A stretch of 64,000 nucleotides of DNA from Bacteroides faecalis (lineage in GTDB: Bacteria; Bacteroidota; Bacteroidia; Bacteroidales; Bacteroidaceae), in contig NZ_BHWB01000013.1 in the NCBI RefSeq assembly GCF_003865075.1, positions 1 through 64,000 on the forward strand. Reading direction: 5' to 3'. Both the position numbers and the translations under genes were made by a program. Numbering within the stretch: the first letter of the stretch is position 1; every line of letters starts with the position of its first letter. The notes below the pieces were generated by a model. That model was not told the origin of the DNA. It made no database searches and worked only from the letters and a program-made list of their open reading frames with translations. Positions 44,128-53,469 of the stretch are shown piece by piece.

Positions 44128-46470
44128 TCAAATACCCCAACTCATATTAGGTTGATCGCCCATATATAACTCCAGAGTTCCTCCGGATACAATATCTGTG
44201 AAATCCAGATAACATTTATTATATTCTTTACCGTTTAACAGAGCTTTTTGTATATAGATATTAGTTGCACTATTATTATGGGCAATGACTGTAAATGTCT
44301 TTCCGGAATAATAATCAGGATCAAGCTGGAACTCTATTTTACTGAACACCGGACTCGTAATTTCCATTCGAGTATTGCCCGGACAGGAAGGATGAATACC
44401 GGAAGCGGACAGAATGTACCAGGCAGACATCTGTCCCACATCTTCATTGCCGACAATACCTTCTACCTTATTGGCATAAGCCTTCTCGCAAGTATAACGA
44501 GTCCACTTTTGGGTATACCAAGGTACATCAAGCTGATTGAAAAGGAAAGGAACAAAATGTACCGGTTCATTTGCATGATTGAAATATTCGTTCCATAGCA
44601 TATTGGAAGGAGTTTTATTGAAGAAATCGGTCAGATCGGCAATTACTTTGTCTCTTCCTCCCATCAATTCTACCATTCCCGGAACATCATGCGGAACAAA
44701 CCAACCTTGCTGATATGCATTCGCCTCCATACAACCGTACCATTCTTTAGTACGTGCATCTTCTGACCATGCTACCCATGTACCGTCTGCATTACGTGGA
44801 CGGAACCATTCTTTTTCTTTATCAAAAACATTATGATAAGCTTGTCCTTTTTCATAGAAGCTTTTAGAATCCTCTTCTTTTCCCAAAGCTTTTGCCAGTT
44901 GAGCAACACACCAATCTGTATAAGCATATTCCAAAGTATGTGAAATACTTAATGGTTCAGGAGAGTACCCCAACATGTCATTTCCAAATTTATGTGAAGT
45001 ATTGACTGCATACTGATAAGCTTTTTCTACATCATAAGTTCGGATTCCTTTCAAATAAGCATCAGCTAATACAGATAATGCAGGATTTCCCAACATACAC
45101 CCGGAATAGGAATTCAGAAATTCCCAGCGCTCATAATATTCACGTCCACTCTGATCAGCCATCGTTATTAATGAGTTAAGTTCGTCACTCACTAAACGCG
45201 GATTGATAATGGTCTGTAAAGGGAACTGACTACGGAATACATCCCAACCGCTAAATATAGTACGCTTAATAAATTTACCGTCACTCTCATGCACTTTCTT
45301 ATCTCCTCCTACATAACGTCCATCCACATCTGTATAAATGCGAGGATCAATCATTGTATGATATAAAGATGTGTAAAAAACTGTTTTTTCATCTTCTGTC
45401 CCTCCGGATATTCGTACCCGGCTAAGTTCCTTATTCCACAAAGCATTTGCCTCCTGCTGCACTTGCTCAAAACTTTTAGAAGCAATTTCCTGCTTAAAGT
45501 TATTGGCAGCACCTTCCATATCAACAAAGGAAATCCCTACTTTTAATTCTACATCATCCCCTTCTTTAGTGGGAAATTCTGTAAAAAAGCCAAGATGCTT
45601 ACCTTCCAACTCCTTTTTATCACGAATCACAGGAGCTTCGGATACGCGAGTGAGATAAGGAATACTGACTACTTCGTCGCGTTTACGTACCCAATCATCG
45701 GGGATATCAGCACTCCAAAATCCATAATTGTTTAAAGGTTTATTGAATCGGGCATAAAAGTAAACAGTATAATCTGCTTTTCCTTCACCATTTCCCCAAC
45801 CGCCACCGTCAGGTGTACACTTCATCCATCCTTGAATGGTATAATCATCTATTACTTTAATATATTGAGAAGTAGATGTTCCTCCTACTCTGCGTGCCAG
45901 ATCGACCTGAACACGTGATTGTTCATTGGATGGGAAAGTAAACCGTAGAATTCCGCAATGTGGAGTGGCACTACTTTCCACTTTTATATTATAGTCAGTC
46001 AGCTTGACAGAATAGTATCCAGCTTTGGCAATCTCTGTTGCTTTATCGTAAGTAGAACGATATCCTTGAATAGTATTATCTTCTTTACCTGCTATTTTGT
46101 GTAATTCACCGGTTGTTGGCATCACAAGAAAATTACCCAAATCACCAAACCACCCTACTCCACTCATCTGGGTAAAGGCAAATCCTTCAATCGTTTTATG
46201 TTCATCACTATATCCAGATCCGTTATCACCACCAGTTATTGTATTGGGACTAACCTGTACCATCCCATAAGGAGTAGTAGCTCCCGGAAAAGTCTTGCCT
46301 AATCCATGATAAACACCCGCAGCTCCAACACTAGTACTGGCACCAATAAATGGATTTACATAGTCAGTAGGAGTAAAATCAGCATTCACTTTATTTACAG
46401 ACGAACATGACATCATCCATAGAAAAGTGCAAGCGATCAGAAGATTTGTAGTAATTTTACACATACACAC
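44128..46470 (-). CDS. GH92 alpha-mannosidase (third)
   Basis: 780-residue lipoprotein (lipobox LWMMSC) of the calcium-dependent GH92 family. Motifs are canonical: GAAGVYHGLGKTFPGATTPYGMV-type N-terminal region (46280-46350), Glu635 in HANEPVHFVPF as general acid, and GNEDVGQMSAWY for base and calcium. Of the three GH92s here it is the closest to the textbook consensus. It lies between GH38 and GH2 in the unit led by the ECF sigma factor. Confidence 0.92.
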   Translation of the reverse strand: MCMCKITTNLLIACTFLWMMSCSSVNKVNADFTPTDYVNPFIGASTSVGAAGVYHGLGKTFPGATTPYGMVQVSPNTITGGDNGSGYSDEHKTIEGFAFTQMSGVGWFGDLGNFLVMPTTGELHKIAGKEDNTIQGYRSTYDKATEIAKAGYYSVKLTDYNIKVESSATPHCGILRFTFPSNEQSRVQVDLARRVGGTSTSQYIKVIDDYTIQGWMKCTPDGGGWGNGEGKADYTVYFYARFNKPLNNYGFWSADIPDDWVRKRDEVVSIPYLTRVSEAPVIRDKKELEGKHLGFFTEFPTKEGDDVELKVGISFVDMEGAANNFKQEIASKSFEQVQQEANALWNKELSRVRISGGTEDEKTVFYTSLYHTMIDPRIYTDVDGRYVGGDKKVHESDGKFIKRTIFSGWDVFRSQFPLQTIINPRLVSDELNSLITMADQSGREYYERWEFLNSYSGCMLGNPALSVLADAYLKGIRTYDVEKAYQYAVNTSHKFGNDMLGYSPEPLSISHTLEYAYTDWCVAQLAKALGKEEDSKSFYEKGQAYHNVFDKEKEWFRPRNADGTWVAWSEDARTKEWYGCMEANAYQQGWFVPHDVPGMVELMGGRDKVIADLTDFFNKTPSNMLWNEYFNHANEPVHFVPFLFNQLDVPWYTQKWTRYTCEKAYANKVEGIVGNEDVGQMSAWYILSASGIHPSCPGNTRMEITSPVFSKIEFQLDPDYYSGKTFTVIAHNNSATNIYIQKALLNGKEYNKCYLDFTDIVSGGTLELYMGDQPNMSWGI

Positions 46471-46495
46471 AATTACGTTTTTCTATATTTAACAC

Positions 46496-49057
46496 TTAAT
46501 TAACGTTCAAAAAGAAAGTCTTAACACCAAAACGGGGCATTGAAACATTGATTTCGGATTTCCCATTGCGTGTACTTATCTTCTTTCTTTCAATACACTT
46601 CCCATTCAAATCAATTTCTTCCACATCAGATAATGGGATAGTGAAAGCAACCCTCTGAAGAGTATTATCACCTTCCGCATTAAATAAACGTACCATAATC
46701 TTTCCATCCTGTAAGTTAGTAGCACTTAACTGATAACCGGTATTCTGTAAGTCAATGAAAGATTTTGATTCCAAATCTACGAAAGAATGAAAAGAAAATA
46801 GTAACGGTTCGTTCCAACAATCGCTATTTGTAGAAATAGAAGCTTCATCCCATTTTCCACGATGAGGGATGATGGCATATTTCATCTTCATAGGACCGGT
46901 GATTTTATAGTCAGGTCCCCAAAGCCCGCCACCAGAATATTGTGCTGTCAATCCTAACGGATAATCTTCTCCATGAGAATATGAAGTAGTATGATCTGAC
47001 AATAATGCCAGCGCATAGTCACCGTTCTGCTCTGCCAAATCTATCCAATTAAGGATGACATTATGTTTGATCTGATCCCAAGTATTAAAGAAAGTATTAT
47101 CCAACTTACTCTCACAAACATCAAACGGAGCATTCTTATAAATACGGGGAGAACGAAGATCTGCCGGAAATAAAACGCTCAGTTTAAACCGATCATCACA
47201 ATAAGCTCTGCGATTATCACGCCAATTCTTTTCTTCGTACTCTCCAATGCCTACATTATTTTTCCAGTTAACAGTAAGATCAAAGTCGATTCGTTTTTGT
47301 CCACGGACAAGAGTAATGACTTGTGTAAACGGATGCGTAGCTATTTCACCCTCCACCTGTATCCTGGTTTCGTACTCATTATTACTTAATATAGTCATCC
47401 GGGCAGGAGTTTCAGTAGAAGAATGAAACTTACCTTCTTCATAAAAATACCCTCTCATTTCTCCTAATGAATATTCTCCATTATTTTTAGCAAATTCTTT
47501 ATTGCCCTCTTTTTTAGCAATCAGACTTTTTATAATTCCTCCCTTCGACAAATCAAAAACGATTTTATACATATCATTTTCGAACACATACTCCTGTCCG
47601 CTTACCTTTTTATGTTCTTTATTTCCTGAAAACGCCTTTTTACTTGATTTATTCTTCCGGACAAGGTATGTAGAGTAACCGAAGGGAGGAACTTCTGCCA
47701 TAAATAACAATCTCACTTTACCGTCTTCTCTTTCTAAGGAATAACCTATCGATTTCTTTTTCCAGTTACAAATTTCCAAATCTGAACCTATATAATCACT
47801 AGGTAAAATGACACTTACCATTTCTCTTCTTTTCGTACCAAGAGTGTTATAAACGCGTATATATCTCTCACTGAGAGCCATATTAGTGTTATAAGCTTGC
47901 CCTTCCTCATAACTCTGCATAGCGGCATCTGTTATTTCATCTGCAATCTTATTGGTACAGTCAGTCCAACGTTTAATTGCATCTGCCCATGTTCCGCTTT
48001 TGTCCAATCGATTATAGGGCACAATCCATGAATCATGATGTTGCGACAGCATCAAAGTACGCCATGCCTCATCCAACTCCGCTTGCTTATAACTATATTC
48101 ATTTTCCCAATAAGCCATCACGGACATTTTTTCAGCCATCACAATTTTGTTCTCTGACGTGCGAACTTCCTGAGCTATTCTTTGTAACACCTGACTTCCC
48201 CACATCAAATTTACATGCATATCTTCTTGCGAAAAAGACCAATTGTCATCAGTTTTGCCAATAGAGATATCCTCAATATAATCTCTCCATCTTACATATA
48301 TAGAATTGTTTTTTGTGTTCTCTCCACTCCCTAACCATGGACCATTTTTCCAACCGGCATCTTGATAACACATACCTACCGGATGCTTGATCCCTGCATC
48401 TCTACATTCTTTTAAATATGATATTTCATTACACCAAGCAGTTGTCTGCCAAGTAGAGTTCTCTTCCAGTTGTTCACAGGCATAACGAGGAACGGTCAGT
48501 ATGGAAGTTCCATCCTGCCCCACCCAATTCACGAGTTCTCCTCCATAAGCACTGGTATATCCCCCCCAACAAGTATTCGGACACTTTAATACCGCATACT
48601 TAAAACCAAACTGCGTAAGTATCTGAGGCAAACAGCTTGTGAAACAAGGTTCTTCAACCGAATAAGTGATAAAATCTACTTCTGGAAAATGTTTATTTAT
48701 CTTGTTAATACCATATTGAAACTGTCGTATAATACTTTCCCCTGATATATTGTAACAATAAGGCTGTGCATAAGTGGGATTAGTGAACTCTATTTGTTCA
48801 CCAGTAACCATCCCTTTTAAACGAGCATATGCTTCAGGAGTCCTCACCTGCACAGTATCCCAGGTTTCAGGTTCTATTTCTAAACCAATCCTCCATTCCG
48901 GATGACGGGATAACTGATCAACTATGAACTGAGTCTTCCATTCTACCGGATAATGACCATAAATACCTCCATGATATCCATCCACAAAATAAACTTGTTG
49001 TGAATGCACATATGTACAAATAAAACTTACTAATAGTATAATATATAATTTGTTCAT
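46496..49057 (-). CDS. GH38-like alpha-mannosidase with altered metal site
   Basis: 853-residue secreted protein (signal peptide about 1-19, ending VHSQ) with the order of GH38: catalytic domain, three-helix middle domain with SQHHDSWIVPYNRL (340-353), and C-terminal beta domains. Key residues differ from the family norm. The N-terminal H-x-D zinc motif reads H29-G-G (DGYHGGIYGHY). The nucleophile/zinc segment, normally xxDPFGHSPxxPxIL, reads SVEEPCFTSCLPQIL with Glu135-Glu136. The first His of HHD is kept. It may bind metal differently or form its own subgroup. It follows the small anti-sigma-like gene by 15 bp. Confidence 0.82.
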   Translation of the reverse strand: MNKLYIILLVSFICTYVHSQQVYFVDGYHGGIYGHYPVEWKTQFIVDQLSRHPEWRIGLEIEPETWDTVQVRTPEAYARLKGMVTGEQIEFTNPTYAQPYCYNISGESIIRQFQYGINKINKHFPEVDFITYSVEEPCFTSCLPQILTQFGFKYAVLKCPNTCWGGYTSAYGGELVNWVGQDGTSILTVPRYACEQLEENSTWQTTAWCNEISYLKECRDAGIKHPVGMCYQDAGWKNGPWLGSGENTKNNSIYVRWRDYIEDISIGKTDDNWSFSQEDMHVNLMWGSQVLQRIAQEVRTSENKIVMAEKMSVMAYWENEYSYKQAELDEAWRTLMLSQHHDSWIVPYNRLDKSGTWADAIKRWTDCTNKIADEITDAAMQSYEEGQAYNTNMALSERYIRVYNTLGTKRREMVSVILPSDYIGSDLEICNWKKKSIGYSLEREDGKVRLLFMAEVPPFGYSTYLVRKNKSSKKAFSGNKEHKKVSGQEYVFENDMYKIVFDLSKGGIIKSLIAKKEGNKEFAKNNGEYSLGEMRGYFYEEGKFHSSTETPARMTILSNNEYETRIQVEGEIATHPFTQVITLVRGQKRIDFDLTVNWKNNVGIGEYEEKNWRDNRRAYCDDRFKLSVLFPADLRSPRIYKNAPFDVCESKLDNTFFNTWDQIKHNVILNWIDLAEQNGDYALALLSDHTTSYSHGEDYPLGLTAQYSGGGLWGPDYKITGPMKMKYAIIPHRGKWDEASISTNSDCWNEPLLFSFHSFVDLESKSFIDLQNTGYQLSATNLQDGKIMVRLFNAEGDNTLQRVAFTIPLSDVEEIDLNGKCIERKKISTRNGKSEINVSMPRFGVKTFFLNVN

Positions 49058-49072
49058 AGTATTTTAATCAGC

Positions 49073-49297
49073 CTATGTATTTTTACGTTCCCCTAGGTTA
49101 CGCATAAATTCCTTTAATTTTCGCTGAGCTAGTTCCTTGTCACCCTCCAAAAGTATCCAATCCAAAAGCGATACCATATTCTGATTTTTAAGAAACTCTT
49201 CTCGCAATTCTTCCTTTTTATTTATCTCTGATAACATTTCTTGCTTCTCTTCAGAAGTAAGCTCATCCATAAAATATTTAGTTAGATCAATTCCCAT
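49073..49297 (-). CDS. Small anti-sigma-like protein, soluble
   Basis: 74-residue acidic helical protein, unrecognised as a full family member. MGIDLTKYFMDELTSEEKQEM followed by EELREEFLKNQNMVSLLDW resembles the N-terminal cytoplasmic sigma-binding segment of FecR-type anti-sigma factors. The membrane helix and periplasmic FecR domain that normally follow are missing, and GH38 begins 15 bp later. It is 78 bp downstream of the ECF sigma gene, so it is probably co-transcribed. It could be a soluble anti-sigma (or pro-sigma) protein, or a remnant that lost its sensor part. Confidence 0.65.
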   Translation of the reverse strand: MGIDLTKYFMDELTSEEKQEMLSEINKKEELREEFLKNQNMVSLLDWILLEGDKELAQRKLKEFMRNLGERKNT

Positions 49298-49375
49298 TCT
49301 TTTGTTTTTCTTTTTATCAAAGAACGATTATCAAGGGAAATACCCCTAAAAATATCTAATAATTTTCCAAAAATC

Positions 49376-49888
49376 TTATGCAGCAAGACATATCCCCAAT
49401 TTCCCTCTTAATTTTTTCAACGCAATACTCATTTGACATTCAACCGTATTCACCGATATTCCAAGACGTTCGGAGATTTCCCTATATTTTAGGCCTTCCA
49501 TACGACTTAACATAAATATATCGCGACATCGTTTTGGCAAACCATTTATTGCCTTACGAATCAAAACTTCCGTCTCATTCACTTCAGAGATATTACATTC
49601 TAAAGATTGCAATTTCAAACTTAGTTCTACTTCAAAAGAAGACTGTATATGTTCTATGTACTTCTGTTCAAAAGCTTTGTGCTTCAAGTAATCTAAACAT
49701 CTGTTCTTTACAAGTCGGAAAAGATAAGCATTCACATTTTCAATAAGGTCTATTGAATCTCGTTTCTCCCACATGTCAGTAAAAACATCTTGAGTTATAT
49801 TTTCAGCATCTTCTTCCAAGATCACATATTCTCTTGCAAACCGAACCAGTTTAGAATAATAAGTAATATACAATTCTGAAAATTCCAT
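49376..49888 (-). CDS. ECF-type RNA polymerase sigma factor
   Basis: 170-residue group IV sigma factor. Region 2: FSELYITYYSKLVRFAREYV, ENITQDVFTDMWEKR and AYLFRLVKNRCLDYLK. Region 4: INGLPKRCRDIFMLSRMEGL, then YREISERLGISVNTVECQMS as the -35-recognition helix-turn-helix. Length and spacing are normal for Bacteroidetes ECF factors. The gene leads the GH38-GH92-GH2 transcription unit and probably controls the PUL. A -7 box TATATTTG lies at 49939-49946 on the minus strand. No STN-domain SusC to feed it is seen in the window. Confidence 0.93.
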   Translation of the reverse strand: MEFSELYITYYSKLVRFAREYVILEEDAENITQDVFTDMWEKRDSIDLIENVNAYLFRLVKNRCLDYLKHKAFEQKYIEHIQSSFEVELSLKLQSLECNISEVNETEVLIRKAINGLPKRCRDIFMLSRMEGLKYREISERLGISVNTVECQMSIALKKLRGKLGICLAA

Positions 49889-49938
49889 ATTTGTTTTTCA
49901 TTTAGATTAAGTACTCAATTATTAAAAATCTTATACTG

Positions 49939-49946
49939 CAAATATA
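49939..49946 (-). promoter_or_regulatory. -7 box upstream of the ECF sigma gene
   Basis: CAAATATA on the plus strand reads TATATTTG on the minus strand, matching TAnnTTTG, 50 bp before the sigma start. No TTTG is found at the right distance upstream, so an activator or another sigma factor may be needed. Confidence 0.4.
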
Positions 49947-50080
49947 GAAATGGAAAAAGTATATTTCTTATGTGTGGTAGGCTTTAAAGTAAACGATTTC
50001 AAACCAACAATCCACATAATCATTTATAATACAGCAAATTACACACATCGCTTTAAAACGGTTTGGTAAACCAAATAGAA

Positions 50081-51685
50081 TTACTTTTGAGACAAAGAAC
50101 CAAGTTTTTTGACCTCTTCTTCGAAATGATTCCCTTCAAGAATAGACATTCTCTTCACTTTACTTTTATAATTATATATCGTCTGAACAGAATAATGCAA
50201 AAAGACAGCAATCTGTCCAACATCTACAATACCTAAACGCATCAAAGCAAATATACGCAATTCAGTATTCAACCGTTCTTTTTCCGGTTGATATTGTTCC
50301 TCCGGTTTCAAGAGTGCATTGAACTCTTCTACAAAGTTCGGATATAATTTCAGAAATGCCTTATCAAAATTGAGATATAACTCTTCAAGTTCTTTTTCAA
50401 AAGGACGGGAGGATGTTTTATGCAATTCGTCAATCTGTCCTGTTTTTATTTTCCGATTAACATTCCTCCTATATTCATCAAGCTTATTTATATAAACAGC
50501 ACATTGATTCATGAAATATCCAATATACTTTTCTTTAATCAGATTAGCCTCATCAAGGTTTTTATTCAAAGCTACCAATTCTTCATTCATTACCTTGAGA
50601 TTCTTTCTAGCTCTTGAAACTGCCTTTGTCTGTTTATACGTAAAATATAGAGTAATAGCAAGGGCTATCGCAAACAAACTGACCAACAATATATAAAAAC
50701 GAAGATTCTGTTTCTGTTGCTCTAACCGATATAAATAAGTATTTTCTATAATAGGATGAATACGGGCAATCACAGTGTTTTTAAAACGGGAATTATAAAA
50801 AATAGCATCATCCAACGCTACTTTTATATAATTATAAGCCCTATTTATATCGCCCTTATGGTAAAGCTTTACCGCCAAACTCAATAATGCTTCATTCTCT
50901 TTTACAGCCAGTTTCGTATCTGTTATCGCTGCCAAAATCAAATATTTCTCTTCAACATCAAGATTACCTACCAATCGGTTAGCTCTCGACAGTCCCATAG
51001 ACATCATCGCATATCCATGAGTATCCGGTTTTTCCTTATTATATATTTTAGTTAATATCGGAATAGCCTCTCTTACACGACCATTTTCCTGAAGTTTTAT
51101 AGCCTTCTCCTTCAAATATTCATCTGATTTCTCAGGTAGAATGCTCATCACTGTGTCACGATAAGCTTCTTTCTTCACTATATATTCACTTGAAAACCTT
51201 TCATCATCAGTATATTTAATCAGGTTTTCATAATATCGAATATTATTCCAGCAATATATAGCTTTCAAATAATCAGGCAAACTATGACATTGAATGGATT
51301 TATAAATATCATTAGCCTGAACAAATAGTCCGGACAAAGAATAAACAAAAGCTAATTGAAGCCTACTTTCCAACAAATGCTCTTTATCATTAAGACTTTT
51401 AGCTATTTCTATATTTTCCTGTATATATTGTTCAGCAGAATCACAAACAAAAGTACCATATTGCTGAATAATCTCAGCATTCAAACGAAACAAATCCTCT
51501 AAAGTCTTTTGCTGCACTTTCTTCAATTTCAAGTCTTTTATGACAGCTTTTTTCTTATCCGTATATACCTGACGTTCAGATATTACTTTGTCTAAAACAG
51601 TCAATAATGAATCATTCTCATTACCTGCATAGAGGCAGAAAAAAGAAGTTGTTAAAAACATTACAAACCAAAGTGTGCGTTTCAT
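50081..51685 (-). CDS. Membrane-bound TPR/HTH regulator (DUF6377-like)
   Basis: 534 residues: signal peptide (about 1-20, ending LYAG), a periplasmic tetratricopeptide-like helical region (about 60-310), one transmembrane helix (FYILLVSLFAIALAITLYF, about 329-348), a cytoplasmic coiled coil, and a C-terminal helix-turn-helix (LRIFALMRLGIVDVGQIAVF, then SVQTIYNYKSKVKR). This is the plan of the one-component Bacteroidetes regulators often annotated DUF6377. A periplasmic signal would be passed directly to a cytoplasmic DNA-binding domain. It lies just upstream of the sigma gene on the same strand, 192 bp away, and probably has a part in regulating the PUL. Confidence 0.85.
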   Translation of the reverse strand: MKRTLWFVMFLTTSFFCLYAGNENDSLLTVLDKVISERQVYTDKKKAVIKDLKLKKVQQKTLEDLFRLNAEIIQQYGTFVCDSAEQYIQENIEIAKSLNDKEHLLESRLQLAFVYSLSGLFVQANDIYKSIQCHSLPDYLKAIYCWNNIRYYENLIKYTDDERFSSEYIVKKEAYRDTVMSILPEKSDEYLKEKAIKLQENGRVREAIPILTKIYNKEKPDTHGYAMMSMGLSRANRLVGNLDVEEKYLILAAITDTKLAVKENEALLSLAVKLYHKGDINRAYNYIKVALDDAIFYNSRFKNTVIARIHPIIENTYLYRLEQQKQNLRFYILLVSLFAIALAITLYFTYKQTKAVSRARKNLKVMNEELVALNKNLDEANLIKEKYIGYFMNQCAVYINKLDEYRRNVNRKIKTGQIDELHKTSSRPFEKELEELYLNFDKAFLKLYPNFVEEFNALLKPEEQYQPEKERLNTELRIFALMRLGIVDVGQIAVFLHYSVQTIYNYKSKVKRMSILEGNHFEEEVKKLGSLSQK

Positions 51686-51891
51686 ATCTTATAATCTTAA
51701 TCTTGCAAAAAAATATATTTTTTACGGGTATTCCATCAAAAAGTGCATAAATCATTATTTTTATTACATTTTTTAACCATACATAAAGATAACATAGTAC
51801 AATAAAAATAGATGTTTGCAATAATTTTAATATGAAAGAAAGGAGATTTCATCACAAGCCACGTTAAAAAAAGCTTTTTTGTAATATCGAG

Positions 51892-51925
51892 TTTGCAAAA
51901 AGTCTGAATATTAATTCTATATTTG
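51892..51925 (+). promoter_or_regulatory. Promoter before the nuo region
   Basis: TTTG (51892-51895) and TATATTTG (51918-51925) are separated by 22 bp, close to the Bacteroides -33/-7 layout. The first ATG downstream is at 51945. It lies in the divergent spacer opposite the TPR/HTH gene. Confidence 0.6.
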
Positions 51926-51944
51926 CGGTCATTAAAAGAGAAAG

Positions 51945-52322
51945 ATGAAACAAAGTTTAAAATATGGATTACTCTTGGCATTAGCTTTGCTAATTCACTC
52001 TGTCACTAATGAGACAGTGGAAAATATTTGCAAAGCTTCCTACCCGACTTATAGTCAGAAACAGTGCTATTTGTCTCAAGAGTCACCGGTTCAAAATGCA
52101 CTTGAAAGGCTTTATCATTTTTACTCTACTCAATCTTGCGATATGAGCCATGTGGATGTGGTGCATATTCCGGCAGATAAAAGCATGTTATTACCCATCG
52201 CTTATCTCCGCGAGCATAAAAATAAAACAGCTCTATCCTATTCTCATTTACCCCACGTTCCAAATTATTTCTATGATCCTATAACCCATTATATATATGG
52301 TCTGAGGAAAATTGTTATTTAA
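51945..52322 (+). CDS. Hypothetical exported protein before nuoA
   Basis: 125 residues, unrecognised. Residues 7-19 are hydrophobic (YGLLLALALLIHS), suggesting a signal peptide or anchor. Two Cys (in ENICKAS and KQCYLSQ) and a third (TQSCDMSH) are present. The rest is a small soluble domain rich in His and Tyr. It has a well-formed promoter at 51892-51925 and lies 115 bp before nuoA, so it may be the leader gene of the nuo transcript. No function can be proposed. Confidence 0.65.
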   Translation: MKQSLKYGLLLALALLIHSVTNETVENICKASYPTYSQKQCYLSQESPVQNALERLYHFYSTQSCDMSHVDVVHIPADKSMLLPIAYLREHKNKTALSYSHLPHVPNYFYDPITHYIYGLRKIVI

Positions 52323-52437
52323 CGAACAATTCAATACTTATTCGATTTATCGTTCGGTTTACTTTTTAATCCAGTGGGAATAAGAAGTTTATTGCTTATC
52401 TTTTATATAATATTCAATCTAAACAGCTATTGAAATT

Positions 52438-52788
52438 ATGAATTTTACATTGTTAGTTGTTGTTTTACTGACGGCACTTGCTTTTGTTGGTGTAGTTATA
52501 GCTCTTTCACGAGCTATCTCACCCCGTTCGTATAACATACAAAAGTTTGAAGCTTATGAATGTGGTATACCAACACGTGGTAAATCATGGATGCAATTTC
52601 GTGTGGGTTACTACCTTTTTGCCATCCTGTTCCTAATGTTCGACGTTGAAACAGCCTTCTTGTTTCCATGGGCAGTGGTCATGCGAGATATGGGACCACA
52701 AGGACTTGTTAGTATCCTTTTCTTTTTTATTATTTTAGTTCTGGGACTTGCTTATGCCTGGAGGAAAGGAGCATTGGAATGGAAATAA
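52438..52788 (+). CDS. nuoA: NADH-quinone oxidoreductase subunit A
   Basis: 116-residue membrane subunit of complex I with three helices. The loop after the first helix has the family segment YECGIPTRGKSWMQFRVGYY, and the second helix FLMFDVETAFLFPWA with the conserved DVE. It is the first structural gene of the operon and overlaps nuoB by 10 bp. Normal length for the family. Confidence 0.96.
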   Translation: MNFTLLVVVLLTALAFVGVVIALSRAISPRSYNIQKFEAYECGIPTRGKSWMQFRVGYYLFAILFLMFDVETAFLFPWAVVMRDMGPQGLVSILFFFIILVLGLAYAWRKGALEWK

Positions 52789-53381
52789 CTAAAAAACCAA
52801 AAATAAAATCAATTCCTTATGAGGAATTTATTGACAATGAATCATTGGAAAAATTGGTTCAAGAACTCAATGCAGGAGGAACTAATGTTGCTCTCGGAGT
52901 TTTGGATGATTTTATCAACTGGGGACGCAGTAATTCACTGTGGCCACTTACATTTGCCACGAGTTGTTGTGGTATCGAATTCATGGCATTGGGTGCCGCT
53001 CGTTACGATATGGCCCGCTTCGGGTTTGAAGTAGCACGTGCCAGTCCACGACAGGCGGATATGATCATGGTTTGCGGAACAATCACCAATAAAATGGCTC
53101 CGGTACTGAAACGTTTGTATGATCAGATGCCTGACCCGAAATACGTGATTGCTGTAGGAGGTTGTGCCGTAAGTGGAGGACCTTTCAAGAAATCTTATCA
53201 TGTAGTAAATGGGGTAGATAAAATTCTACCTGTAGACGTATTCATACCAGGATGTCCGCCACGTCCTGAAGCTTTCTACTATGGAATGATGCAGCTACAA
53301 CGTAAAGTGAAGATAGAGAAATTCTTTGGCGGAACAAACAGAAAAGAAAAGAAACCGGATTACTTAAAAAATGAAGAGTGA
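52779..53381 (+). CDS. nuoB: NADH-quinone oxidoreductase subunit B
   Basis: 200-residue peripheral subunit carrying cluster N2, the last iron-sulfur centre before quinone. The four ligating cysteines are visible in FATSCCGIEFM (two adjacent), VGGCAVSGGPF and PGCPPRPEA. The N-terminus is somewhat longer than in E. coli. The start ATG at 52779 lies inside the nuoA end. Confidence 0.96.
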   Translation: MEITKKPKIKSIPYEEFIDNESLEKLVQELNAGGTNVALGVLDDFINWGRSNSLWPLTFATSCCGIEFMALGAARYDMARFGFEVARASPRQADMIMVCGTITNKMAPVLKRLYDQMPDPKYVIAVGGCAVSGGPFKKSYHVVNGVDKILPVDVFIPGCPPRPEAFYYGMMQLQRKVKIEKFFGGTNRKEKKPDYLKNEE

Positions 53382-53469
53382 GAAATGAAGGATGATGGAT
53401 TAATTGCGATTTCAAAAACTGTATAGAGGTTCTTCATTCTTAATTCTACATTCTTAATTTAATAGATTT

